A stretch of DNA of 64,000 nucleotides from contig NZ_LUKD01000005.1 of the NCBI RefSeq assembly GCF_001592745.1, positions 248,001 through 312,000 on the forward strand. The letters are read 5' to 3'. This document shows positions 43,881-50,718 of the stretch, one piece after another. Position numbers and translations under genes: made by a program. This stretch comes from Bdellovibrio bacteriovorus (lineage in GTDB: Bacteria > Bdellovibrionota > Bdellovibrionia > Bdellovibrionales > Bdellovibrionaceae). A model generated the notes under the pieces. The model worked only from the letters and a program-made list of their open reading frames with translations, ran no database searches and was not told the origin of the DNA. Within the stretch, counting starts at the first letter, position 1. Each line of letters starts with the position of its first letter.

Positions 43881-44000
43881 TTACTCCGCCTGGTCGCAAG
43901 TTACGCAAGCTTGCTGCGCTTTAAGACACTCTTGTTCTTTTGCGCCGTAGCCGGAACCAAAACCAATCGCTACTAAAACTAAAGCTTCTAACAATCCCAT
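43881..44000 (-). CDS. Tiny viral protein with Cys-rich tail
   Basis: 39 residues, not previously obvious because of its length. A hydrophobic start (MGLLEALVLVAIGFGSGYG) is followed by a polar tail with three Cys (C at 25, 32 and 35, the last two as C-V-T-C). AGGAGG stands 5 nt before ATG and the gene is flanked by gaps of 8 and 4 bp, which supports it as real. Confidence 0.65.
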   Translation of the reverse strand: MGLLEALVLVAIGFGSGYGAKEQECLKAQQACVTCDQAE

Positions 44001-44008
44001 CACTCCTC

Positions 44009-44488
44009 CTAAGTTTTGATGATGAAGTTCACGTAAGCATTCACTGGGCGAGTTTCATTGCCACCAGTATTATTCGTCGTTTGAGAGTTTCCACCGTTGC
44101 CGCTCGTCTGTAAGGCGGGCTCAGTTCGCGAACCGACAGCGGTTTGATTGAACTGATACGTGTGATTATGCGCGCGGATCTGATCGCCTTGAACGGATCC
44201 AAGTGCGTTACCGGTGGCGCCGCCTGGCTTCATGGCAGTTCGCGTAGCTTTATCTGGATCCAGTCCCGCAGTGAAATCCACGCCACGCAAAAAGCGGCCG
44301 CGATAATCTGGAATATTGAATTGATTCACATCGGGCGCGCCGTGTGCGGTTCCAATGGCTTGAAATAAACCGGCGTAAGCTGCGCGACTCAAAGCACGGC
44401 CGTCACAAAGCATAAAACCGTCGGGAATATTGATACCTGCGAAAGGCAAAATAGTTCCGGCGGGTAGGGAAATTGGAATCGGTTTCAT
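44009..44488 (-). CDS. Phage tail-collar-domain protein, host-recognition candidate
   Basis: 159 residues. AGTILPFAGINIPDGFMLCDGRALSRAAYAGLFQAIG is the collar domain (G-x-I-x-P-F-A-G, P-x-G-W/F-x-x-C-D-G), FNIPDYRGRFLRGVD continues it, and the end NETRPVNAYVNFIIKT is the standard C-terminus. The domain occurs in fibre and receptor-binding proteins of tailed phages. Here it sits in a tailless-type virus beside the beta-rich 231-residue protein, so it may form the vertex fibre. GGAGG precedes the ATG. Confidence 0.85.
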   Translation of the reverse strand: MKPIPISLPAGTILPFAGINIPDGFMLCDGRALSRAAYAGLFQAIGTAHGAPDVNQFNIPDYRGRFLRGVDFTAGLDPDKATRTAMKPGGATGNALGSVQGDQIRAHNHTYQFNQTAVGSRTEPALQTSGNGGNSQTTNNTGGNETRPVNAYVNFIIKT

Positions 44489-44489
44489 C

Positions 44490-45185
44490 CTATGTTTCCT
44501 CCACGCGAGTCACCTTGCCGCCGCCCACACTGTATCCATAAAGGTCGCCGGTGTTTCGGTACTCAAGGCGTTCGCCCGAAGCTATGCGGATCCCTTCATT
44601 CGCACCGGCGTTTGAAACAGCAGGGCCGCCGATCCAAATATCTGAACCAGTTTTATTTTCGATGAGAGCGACTTTCCGATCTAAATTTTGAGGCACGATC
44701 ACTGCCGCAACACCTGCCGCTAGCGTAACCGAAACCGGCGTGTTCACGACCGACCCGTCACTAACGGAAACACCGCCACTCGTTACAGAAAGCTGCGAGC
44801 CCGATCTAAATTCAGAATCAGGGAAGAAAACTAGCGTTGCCGTTTTCCCTGGCTGTGCGGCCCAATGCAAATATGCTCTAGGTACTTGATATTCGATAGT
44901 CCAAGAGTCACGCATCTTAAATAGGAACGCCGTTTGATGATCTTCTTTCGACGTCGCTCTTAGGTAAACTTGAACACTTGCATCCGTGGCATTCTCGACA
45001 AAAACGCTTTTAAAAGGAAAATCAACTGCCAGCGGATTATTTTCTGCGCGTGCTGCCGAAAGATCTATCTTTACGCGAAAGCCCTGATTCTGTCGATTCA
45101 ACTCGTTATCAGAGACAGCAGCAGCTTTACGCGCCTTCATGTCGCTAACAAGCATGTCTAAAAGGTCTTGTGAAAATTCAGGCAT
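44490..45185 (-). CDS. Beta-rich viral protein, vertex/spike candidate
   Basis: 231 residues, no TM. Short helical N-terminus, then two beta-rich parts: about 30-120 (KSVFVENATDASVQVYLRA, YLHWAAQPGKTATLVFFPD) and about 150-231 (VAAVIVPQNLDRKVALIENKTGSDIWIGG), the latter resembling small jelly-roll or fibre-base domains found in phage decoration proteins. Its place just before the collar-domain gene suggests a penton or spike-base role. No family recognised. Confidence 0.6.
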   Translation of the reverse strand: MPEFSQDLLDMLVSDMKARKAAAVSDNELNRQNQGFRVKIDLSAARAENNPLAVDFPFKSVFVENATDASVQVYLRATSKEDHQTAFLFKMRDSWTIEYQVPRAYLHWAAQPGKTATLVFFPDSEFRSGSQLSVTSGGVSVSDGSVVNTPVSVTLAAGVAAVIVPQNLDRKVALIENKTGSDIWIGGPAVSNAGANEGIRIASGERLEYRNTGDLYGYSVGGGKVTRVEET

Positions 45186-45430
45186 TATTTTTTACCTTTC
45201 CCAAGGAATAGAAATAAAATTCCTGCCGCCGCAAGTCCGAGAACGACATAGAGAACGGTTTGATTTTGCTTTTGAGCTGCCACCACGTCCGGCGCAAGTG
45301 TCGCCGTCGGTGCCGGTGCCGTTTGAGTTTGTGGGCGATTTGCATCTGCGACACTTGCAATCCAATCTTTTGCAAGCGTAAGACCGGTGTCGCTTAGGTT
45401 CTTTTTGATTTCGTCAAAAAATTCAGCCAT
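45185..45430 (-). CDS. Small viral membrane protein
   Basis: 81 residues: amphipathic helix, Pro/Thr/Ala-rich linker (PQTQTAPAPTATLAPDV), and a C-terminal TM (VLYVVLGLAAAGILFLFLG) ending GKGKK. Starts with AGGAAA before the ATG. Its stop overlaps the next start codon. Likely a virion membrane protein. Confidence 0.7.
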   Translation of the reverse strand: MAEFFDEIKKNLSDTGLTLAKDWIASVADANRPQTQTAPAPTATLAPDVVAAQKQNQTVLYVVLGLAAAGILFLFLGKGKK

Positions 45431-45432
45431 TT

Positions 45433-46215
45433 TTATTTCCTCATTTTCTTAAGTAAAAGTGTGAATATGAAAGCGGCCGTTGCCGCGACAGTAACCCAAA
45501 GAAGTGTGGAGCTACCAAAAGCACCACCAGGCGTGGAGATAGTGCCTTGTTCATAAGGCCCTTGTTGTTGAGGTGCCGGTGCCGGATTGAAAATTGAATC
45601 GATCACGTCACTCGCGCCAGGAATGTAAGTATCAAGAACACCTTTGCCGATATCCTCGTACTTTCCTTCAGAAGCGAGCTTCCCGACGACTAAAGCGTCT
45701 GTAGGGTTCGCGACGGCATAATCAACGGCCTTAGAGACGTAGCCCTTGTTTAAAAGATAACCACCACCGGCGGCGTAAGCTGCGGATCTTACGTTATAGC
45801 GAACCATATCCGAAAGATCGGTGTCGGTGACGTTGCCCGATTTAATTCTTTCAGAAGCGTTGACGTTCCGAACGGCATCACGAGACCAACCAAGTGTGAG
45901 ATTATTTGCTGTGTCGCTCTCAGCGAATTTTTTTACAGTGTCACTGGAGTTTATCACTTGTGACACCGGGTTGTTATTTACGGCGGCCGATGCCACGGTT
46001 CCAACGGCACCCTTTACATTTCCGCGCGCAAGATGTGCAGTAGCTTCAATCGGCGCTACAATCGGTTGTGTCGCCGTTTTTACGATTTTCCCGATATCTC
46101 CGCCCTCAACAAACTTACGGCCACTTTCGAGAGCGTTTCCAGTCTCTTTAACGACGTTGTTTACGACACTCGTCGCTGATTTTACAGCAGATGAAATTGG
46201 ATCACTACCACCCAT
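45433..46215 (-). CDS. Viral membrane protein with C-terminal anchor
   Basis: 260 residues. Long Ala/Val/Asn-rich amphipathic N-terminal part (VKSATSVVNNVVKETGNALE), a Gly/Ala helix near 145 (AAYAAGGGYLLNKG), a Pro/Gln/Gly linker, and a C-terminal TM (LLWVTVAATAAFIFTLLL) with KKMRK. The ATG overlaps the acetyltransferase stop (TAATG) and has AAGGA upstream. Shape suits a minor virion protein inserted in an internal membrane or a DNA-delivery device. No family recognised. Confidence 0.7.
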   Translation of the reverse strand: MGGSDPISSAVKSATSVVNNVVKETGNALESGRKFVEGGDIGKIVKTATQPIVAPIEATAHLARGNVKGAVGTVASAAVNNNPVSQVINSSDTVKKFAESDTANNLTLGWSRDAVRNVNASERIKSGNVTDTDLSDMVRYNVRSAAYAAGGGYLLNKGYVSKAVDYAVANPTDALVVGKLASEGKYEDIGKGVLDTYIPGASDVIDSIFNPAPAPQQQGPYEQGTISTPGGAFGSSTLLWVTVAATAAFIFTLLLKKMRK

Positions 46216-46544
46216 TAGATGTCCTTCCAGTAGATCAGAAGGTCGCCATCGGCACCGATTTGTTTCATGCCGTAAAACTCCAGTGCCCCCTTCGAGTTTT
46301 CAAAGCCATTTGCCGTAGTCAATACGGTTCCATATAGCTTGGTGCAACCTTGCGCCTTCGCGATTTTCACAACTTCATCGGCAATCACAAGGCCATAGCC
46401 CGTGCGCCGATATTCTTTTGCGACGAAGATATCTACAAGAAAACAATCATTCTTAATGATTCTATAAACGGCAAAACCCACCTCAGGAATTAAAAATAGT
46501 TCCTGATTAAGTCGTTCGTTTATATATGAATGATAAAGTTTCAT
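46215..46544 (-). CDS. GNAT-family acetyltransferase in the viral operon
   Basis: 109 residues. FLVDIFVAKEYRRTGYGLVIADEVVKIAKAQG carries the acetyl-CoA loop (R-R-x-G-x-G/Y-G-x-x), and GALEFYGMKQIG the C-terminal F-Y-x-x-x-G-F/M. The family acetylates amines on small molecules or proteins. Its location among virion genes suggests modification of a viral or host protein. It starts just after the MCP terminator. Confidence 0.8.
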   Translation of the reverse strand: MKLYHSYINERLNQELFLIPEVGFAVYRIIKNDCFLVDIFVAKEYRRTGYGLVIADEVVKIAKAQGCTKLYGTVLTTANGFENSKGALEFYGMKQIGADGDLLIYWKDI

Positions 46545-46559
46545 TCTAGAACCTCGAAG

Positions 46560-46585
46560 AAAAGGGGCTCAAAAGAGCCCCTTTT
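46560..46585 (-). terminator. Intrinsic terminator directly after the capsid gene
   Basis: AAAAGGGGCTC (46560-46570), loop AAAA, GAGCCCCTTTT (46575-46585): perfect 11-bp stem. On the reverse strand it is followed by TTTTCTTCG. It is inside the late operon and would reduce transcription of the genes after the capsid gene. Confidence 0.85.
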
Positions 46586-46587
46586 GA

Positions 46588-47679
46588 TTACACTTTCGGC
46601 GGCACAACTTCTTCAGTTACGATGTACAAAGTCGCTGGGCTCGTGTAGTCAACCAACGAAGAATCGTTAGTATCAATTTTGAGTTTCAGCGTGCTTGTTC
46701 CACCTTCCTTAGAAGTGTCCAAAGCCGTTGCCATATCTCTGCGAGAGATCTGTGTTAAGTGCGCAAAGCCGTCCATACGGTTTGCACCGTTAACCCATTT
46801 CGGCTCGATACCGTATTCGATGCGGTTCGCATCTTGTAGAGTATTAAAGCCAATCTCTTGCTCGGCACCGCGCGAATTTTTTTGCAAAGCAAGCTTGCGG
46901 ATAAGCTTGTTCGTCGCAGCTTTCGCAGCGGATCCGTCAACCGTGTAAAGCGCAAGGCCTGAAAGCTTCGTGCCTGTATTGACTTCGATTTCTTTATCGA
47001 AGACTTGACCGGAAAACGGTTCTGATTTTTGGATTTGTCTCCAAAGATCGAACACAACGTTTTCAGGGAAATCAGTTCTTTCGACGTAAGAAACTTGAAT
47101 CGTGAATTTTTGATTCGCGAAAGTGATACCGCCACCGGCATTTGCAACAAGTCTTGCCATGTTGCCGCAATGGAACTTCAACACTGTCGACGTAGAACGG
47201 CGAGTATTGAAGTATGTTGTTTCACGGCCGAAACCGCCCGGTTCACAGTAAACGTGCTCAAAAGGCAGATATACTGATTCGTCGATTGATACGACTTGAC
47301 CAGTAGTGCCCGGTTGAGGTGCGCCCTCTGTCGTCGGGAACAGGTTTTCCGTTGCGCCTACAGAGAACAAACGACGTGACGGTGTGCCCATCGCGCTGAT
47401 TTGTTGCATGTGCAAGAAGTGAGGACGCAAGTATTTCACTTGGCCCTGGCGATCGTCGACAAATTCAATGTAATTGATCAGAGAATCCATCGCGCCTTCA
47501 GCTCTGAAAGACGGCGTGCCTGTGAAGTTGTGAACGAATGAACCCTTGATGTTGATATGAATACCAACGAGACAAGTATCATTCGAAACTTTATGAGTGA
47601 CAACTTGTCCCTCTTCCCATTTCACATCGAAAATTCGACGTTTTGGGCCCTGATCTAGGGCAATTTTCTTGTCGGCCAT
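46588..47679 (-). CDS. Putative double-jelly-roll major capsid protein
   Basis: 363 residues from the ATG at 47679, no TM. The N-terminal third runs as long beta strands (TCLVGIHINIKGSFVHN) followed by AMDSLINYIEFVDDRQGQVKYL. This recalls the 'L-I-x-x-I-x-(I/V)-x-x-(D/N)-G-x-x-(V/I)-K' stretch in the first jelly roll of PM2/autolykivirus/FLiP-like capsid proteins. A second beta-rich half starts near 215 and again has a strand-rich run (KLSGLALYTVDGS). Length, lack of TM, own terminator, and position just after ATPase and a tiny TM gene all fit a DJR major capsid protein. The fold is inferred from pattern, not from a search. Confidence 0.7.
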   Translation of the reverse strand: MADKKIALDQGPKRRIFDVKWEEGQVVTHKVSNDTCLVGIHINIKGSFVHNFTGTPSFRAEGAMDSLINYIEFVDDRQGQVKYLRPHFLHMQQISAMGTPSRRLFSVGATENLFPTTEGAPQPGTTGQVVSIDESVYLPFEHVYCEPGGFGRETTYFNTRRSTSTVLKFHCGNMARLVANAGGGITFANQKFTIQVSYVERTDFPENVVFDLWRQIQKSEPFSGQVFDKEIEVNTGTKLSGLALYTVDGSAAKAATNKLIRKLALQKNSRGAEQEIGFNTLQDANRIEYGIEPKWVNGANRMDGFAHLTQISRRDMATALDTSKEGGTSTLKLKIDTNDSSLVDYTSPATLYIVTEEVVPPKV

Positions 47680-47680
47680 A

Positions 47681-47794
47681 TTATGAACCACCAAGTTTTT
47701 GCTTAATACCCAAGATATTTTTGTTGTAGGCGAACATAAAAGCTACGATCACCACAAGCGCCGTAATAACGGTCGATTTATCAAACTTTGGCAT
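47681..47794 (-). CDS. Tiny viral membrane protein upstream of the capsid gene
   Basis: 37 residues: MPKFDKSTV, a single TM (ITALVVIVAFMFAY), and a basic tail. AGGAG stands 6 nt before ATG, after an unstructured leader of CAA repeats (47802-47825). It overlaps the capsid start by 1 bp past its stop. Tiny membrane proteins adjacent to the capsid gene are typical of PM2/PRD1-like viruses. Confidence 0.7.
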   Translation of the reverse strand: MPKFDKSTVITALVVIVAFMFAYNKNILGIKQKLGGS

Positions 47795-47907
47795 TTTCAA
47801 CTCCTGTTGTTGTTGTTGTTTTGTTTTCGCTCTTCATGAGCTAGCAGTTTTAAGACTCGGAGCAACCTTGAGGGAACACAAGGCCTGTTTATTTTTTGGA
47901 TTTATTT

Positions 47908-48531
47908 TTATTTTTCGGAATTATTTTCGGTGGAAATTCTTTTTTTTCCGTAAGTCGGAGAAAAATAAATAAAATTCCGCGCGGGTAAATTAATTAATTG
48001 ATCTGTATCGTCACCAATAAAATCAGCAACCGCTCGTAAATCATTTTTATCGTGAAGCTGCCCACAAAATATATGTTCCGCTTGCGAAAGAAGTCCTTTA
48101 TTTATTTGCGCCGGTCTTTGCGTAATATTACAGAGACCGACTTTTTGATGTCGGCCGATAAATGCAAGATTCTTTAGCCATGGTGGCATCCAATGTGGAT
48201 TACAGAACATTTGAACTTCATCGATCACGACCTGGAGATCACCGGCGTAATAGCAGAGACGAAGAATTTCATTGAATATTTCCGGCGTATTTTTTTCGTC
48301 AGGCGAAAATCGAAAAATGATTTTATATTTTTTTGCGCCGGTTTTTAATTTTTCCCTTAATTTATTTGCAAAACCGCGAAAGCTTGAAACGATTTCGCCG
48401 TCGGTCCAGTCCGCCACGGGATCAATGATTACCTGCCGAGGATAAATCTCGTTAATTTTGCGTGCTAGATACGATTTTCCTGATTTTCGTTTTCCGAAAA
48501 TACAAATGCAGTCGGCCGTCTGGAATTTCAT
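47908..48531 (-). CDS. P9/A32-like packaging ATPase
   Basis: 207 residues, no TM. Walker A GKRKSGKS (13-20), then a D-P region (VIIDPVADWTDG, 34-45), Walker B VVIDE (101-105), and a sensor-like NITQRPAQIN (135-144). The short length, the D-P after Walker A and the T-Q-R-P fit FtsK/HerA-type genome-packaging ATPases of membrane-containing viruses. The Zot protein of filamentous phages has a related motif but is longer and has a TM. It is coupled by ATGA to the preceding tiny TM gene and precedes the capsid gene. Confidence 0.8.
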   Translation of the reverse strand: MKFQTADCICIFGKRKSGKSYLARKINEIYPRQVIIDPVADWTDGEIVSSFRGFANKLREKLKTGAKKYKIIFRFSPDEKNTPEIFNEILRLCYYAGDLQVVIDEVQMFCNPHWMPPWLKNLAFIGRHQKVGLCNITQRPAQINKGLLSQAEHIFCGQLHDKNDLRAVADFIGDDTDQLINLPARNFIYFSPTYGKKRISTENNSEK

Positions 48532-48659
48532 AACCCGGTCCAGAAATTAATTATGAAAATTCCCATTGAGAAAAAAATCAGGGAAATTACAATTAATAAA
48601 AGACCGCCGATTAAATCAAACCAGGCGTCAGCTATTTTCCTCATCCACGATTTTTTCAT
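48528..48659 (-). CDS. Tiny viral membrane protein
   Basis: 43 residues: basic start (MKKSWMRKIADAWFDL), then one long TM (IGGLLLIVISLIFFSMGIFII). The stop TGA overlaps the ATPase start codon (ATGA) and the start lies inside the previous small gene, so it reads as a coupled gene. Confidence 0.65.
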   Translation of the reverse strand: MKKSWMRKIADAWFDLIGGLLLIVISLIFFSMGIFIINFWTGL

Positions 48660-48798
48660 ACTTATTTCCCATAATTGATTTTTTTATTTTCAGAAAAAAT
48701 AATTCCGATAAATAAATAATTCCCGTCGGCACGGCCGCGACAGCCACACCGCCGAGAGTCCAGATAAATAAAAAGGAAAGCGCGATCTTAATTGTCAC
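48628..48798 (-). CDS. Tiny viral membrane protein, GTG start
   Basis: 56 residues: TM segment near the start (IALSFLFIWTLGGVAVAAVP), then a polar C-terminus ending VDEENS. GTG at 48798 with GGGTGAG upstream; it overlaps the end of the 204-residue gene by 11 bp and the start of the 43-residue gene by 32 bp. Compact overlaps support it. Confidence 0.6.
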   Translation of the reverse strand: MTIKIALSFLFIWTLGGVAVAAVPTGIIYLSELFFLKIKKSIMGNKYEKIVDEENS

Positions 48799-49402
48799 GG
48801 CTCACCCTGCTTAAATAGGACGCAGCAGATACCGACGCCGTAGGGAAGGGCTCTCGACCTTGAGGGGAAGGCTGCGAGTCGGTCTCGGTATCTGCCGATG
48901 GGGATTTAAATCGTGCTGCGATAATTTCACGCTTTTTCGCAGCAAAGAGGCGCATTTTCTTAATTCCCAAAAGGGCATAGGAAATTACGAACGCCACTAA
49001 ATTAAATTTGCGTGGATCTTTTAAATCAAGATCAGGCAAATAAGAGTGAATTAATTTTGCTAAATAATACGACGGAAGTTTCGCTTCCGTATCGTCGGGA
49101 ACTACGTCGATACCAGTTTGAAGGCCTACGATATCAAAAGGTGCCTTCACAAGCTCCAGGGCGAGCGGTTCAACTTCATTTGGCTTGATTACCTCCGCAG
49201 CTTCGACGTCTTTAAAATCGTCGTTAAAGCTCATTGAAGGCTCTTGTTGTTCGCTTTTGGTTTGTTCTGCTGGTTTTGGTTTTGGAGGACGGCCACGACC
49301 GCGCTTTGGTGCGGTATTTTCAGCAATATTATTTTCCGACTGCTGAATAATTTTGTCGAAATTCAGCGGTTGAGTGCCTTCCGCTAGCTTTTCCGTTTCC
49401 AT
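48788..49402 (-). CDS. Viral protein with AT-hook-like motif
   Basis: 204 residues, GGAAGGA before the ATG. Residues 34-46 read KRGRGRPPKPKP, an AT-hook (R-G-R-P flanked by basic residues) able to bind the DNA minor groove. The rest is acidic, then helical with a hydrophobic stretch (FNLVAFVISYALLGIKKMRLF) that could be membrane-associated. Second gene of the operon; could be a DNA-condensing, packaging or regulatory protein. No family recognised. Confidence 0.65.
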   Translation of the reverse strand: METEKLAEGTQPLNFDKIIQQSENNIAENTAPKRGRGRPPKPKPAEQTKSEQQEPSMSFNDDFKDVEAAEVIKPNEVEPLALELVKAPFDIVGLQTGIDVVPDDTEAKLPSYYLAKLIHSYLPDLDLKDPRKFNLVAFVISYALLGIKKMRLFAAKKREIIAARFKSPSADTETDSQPSPQGREPFPTASVSAASYLSRVSRDN

Positions 49403-49506
49403 AAAAAATTCCTTCCCTGAATTTTAAAAAGAAAATTGGTGGCGAAAATCCGACCGCCGAAAGATGCAACTCAAAACGGCGGTCGAATTAACGCGCTATT
49501 TAATTT

Positions 49507-49725
49507 TTAGTTTTGAATAAGGTCGCGGAGCTGCGCGAAATATTCTTTTCGAATATCCCAAAGCTCATCTTTGATAGTGGTAACTCGCGCGCGATTTATC
49601 GGGAAAAAATCCATGAGAATAGTTTCGAGTCTATCGAAGCATTCATGCGCGTTCAAAAAAGCGGTTTTTAAATCATCTTGGTGATTTTTTGCTGTGCTTA
49701 CTTTTTGGGCATCATTTTCAGGCAT
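49507..49725 (-). CDS. Small helical viral protein, first gene of the late operon
   Basis: 72 residues, acidic and helical (KTAFLNAHECFDRLETILMDFF), no TM. AAGGAA lies upstream of the ATG. The 100-bp gap after it and the 400-bp region before it are noncoding, so transcription of the operon probably starts just upstream. No family recognised. Confidence 0.6.
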   Translation of the reverse strand: MPENDAQKVSTAKNHQDDLKTAFLNAHECFDRLETILMDFFPINRARVTTIKDELWDIRKEYFAQLRDLIQN

Positions 49726-49863
49726 TTTTTAATTCCTTAAATGTTCTGAAATTTTTTTAAAAAACTTGTGGTGAGAAAATGATTGCATCCAAATCATGGT
49801 TCATGGCAAACAAAAAGAGCTGTAAAAATGTAAATCGTACATGGTTTGTTTAAGCAGCAATCT

Positions 49864-49889
49864 AAATTTTGCAAAGCGTTGTAAAATTT
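49864..49889. repeat. 11-bp inverted repeat, operator or recombination site candidate
   Basis: AAATTTTGCAA, AGCG, TTGTAAAATTT: arms of 11 bp with one mismatch and a 4-bp spacer. Arm length is like that of Xer/dif core sites, but the spacer is shorter than the usual 6-8. It may equally bind a repressor of the late operon. Confidence 0.4.
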
Positions 49890-49959
49890 ACCTGTCTGAA
49901 AACATCAGTGATTCTGCGCACTTAGATCTAAAACATATAACTATAAGCTTTAGGCGAAT

Positions 49960-49985
49960 TTGAAAAAGGGCATGCTGGGATACCC
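49960..49985 (-). terminator. Weak hairpin, possible terminator
   Basis: On the reverse strand AAAGGGTAT, short loop, ATGCCCTTT(TT): imperfect stem followed by TTC. Function uncertain. Confidence 0.35.
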
Positions 49986-50072
49986 TTTGAAGGATTCTTT
50001 TGTGGTTTCAATGACTTAGCTTGACTCCCCAAAGGCCTTCAAACAATCATATATGTATTATACAACGCTATT

Positions 50073-50110
50073 TATTGTGAATAACAATATAAATATTGTG
50101 AAATGCAATA
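50073..50110 (+). promoter_or_regulatory. Tandem 17-bp operators upstream of HTH-TM gene
   Basis: TATTGTGAATAACAATA (50073-50089) and TATTGTGAAATGCAATA (50094-50110), both palindrome-like (TATTGT...ACAATA/GCAATA) and 21 bp apart, i.e. two helical turns. They lie between an AT-rich promoter-like stretch (TATATGTATTATAC) and the start codon at 50128, so they are placed to repress the gene. Confidence 0.6.
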
Positions 50111-50127
50111 GTCCTGAAGGGGTTTAA

Positions 50128-50718
50128 ATGGAAATAGACGTTCTGGGTCTAGGTCAGGAAATGGATGAAAAGGCCACTTTAAACGAGGGCTTTTTGGAGG
50201 GGGATGTAGGGCCCCGCTCAAAGACATCGCTTCGAATCCATTACGAGGCTCAGGTATCAGTCATTCAAAAACAGATCGGGAATTTGGAAGAAATTCGCGG
50301 GATTTTAGGCCTTTCTCAACGCAAAATGGCCCAGCTTCTTTTGGTCGATCCGTCCAGTTGGACGCGTTGGACGAAACAGAATGATGAAGCACCCCCACAT
50401 ATTTGGAGGGCTTTGCAATGGTATATGGCTCTTCGAGAGAAGATTCCGGGTTTAACTCCTCAGTATTTTATCAGTACAAATCCCCAGGTTTTGCATCAAA
50501 AGGCCTTGAAAGAAGTCGATTTAGAACGTCAGCAGCGCATGGAAGACATGGCTCAGTTGTCGGCAAAACTTGAGGGAATTGCCTATGAACGCGACGCTCT
50601 TCGTTCGGAGATTTCTTCGCTGAAAAAAGACCTGAATTTTCATAAGAAGATGAGTATAGTCATCCTTTTAATTAGTTTATCCTGGTTCGCCGTTTTGTGG
50701 TTTTGGAAAGGCCTATGA
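50128..50718 (+). CDS. HTH regulator with coiled coil and C-terminal membrane anchor
   Basis: 196 residues. About 60-110: an XRE-like helix-turn-helix (LEEIRGILGLSQRKMAQLLLV, then PSSWTRWTKQNDEAPPHIW). About 130-170: coiled coil (RQQRMEDMAQLSAKLEGIAYE). Residues 175-196: one TM (MSIVILLISLSWFAVLWFW). Membrane-anchored DNA-binding proteins are unusual. GAAGGGG precedes the ATG. The stop overlaps the argS start (ATGA), so the gene is coupled to argS and is more likely a host gene than part of the virus. Confidence 0.75.
   Translation: MEIDVLGLGQEMDEKATLNEGFLEGDVGPRSKTSLRIHYEAQVSVIQKQIGNLEEIRGILGLSQRKMAQLLLVDPSSWTRWTKQNDEAPPHIWRALQWYMALREKIPGLTPQYFISTNPQVLHQKALKEVDLERQQRMEDMAQLSAKLEGIAYERDALRSEISSLKKDLNFHKKMSIVILLISLSWFAVLWFWKGL

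Larger units (their letters stand above)
39745..50040. mobile_element. Integrated tailless (double-jelly-roll type) virus, about 10 kb
   Basis: Contents: two small tyrosine recombinases, a reverse-strand late operon of about 17 tightly overlapping genes running from 49725 to 41825, a P9/A32-like ATPase without TM segments, a 363-residue capsid-like beta protein, many tiny TM proteins, a lytic transglycosylase, and a collar-domain host-recognition candidate. No terminase, portal, tail-tube or tape-measure gene is present. This set matches corticovirus/tectivirus/autolykivirus-like genomes (about 10-15 kb, internal membrane) better than tailed or filamentous phages. The boundaries are estimates: the left lies between 39662 and 41215, the right between 49740 and 50070. 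No convincing att repeats were found. No replication protein was recognised. Confidence 0.7.
49726..50127. other. Noncoding right end of the element and upstream of the HTH gene
   Basis: Holds probable control sites of both directions: repeated CATGGTT-type words (about 49794-49855), the inverted repeat at 49864-49889, the hairpin near 49960-49985, and the tandem operators at 50073-50110. No gene was supported. An att site is expected here but was not identified. Confidence 0.5.

Noticed and set aside
40620-49753. AAATGTTCTG shared by 40620-40629 and 49739-49748 as att core
   Set aside because: 10 exact bases (14 of 15 with flanks) is close to chance for these region sizes, and the left copy is part of the nested inverted repeat.
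39745-50040. Filamentous phage (inovirus) as the identity of the element
   Set aside because: The ATPase is short and lacks the Zot TM; a 363-residue TM-free beta protein, a transglycosylase and a collar domain do not fit inovirus genomes. Kept as the main alternative.
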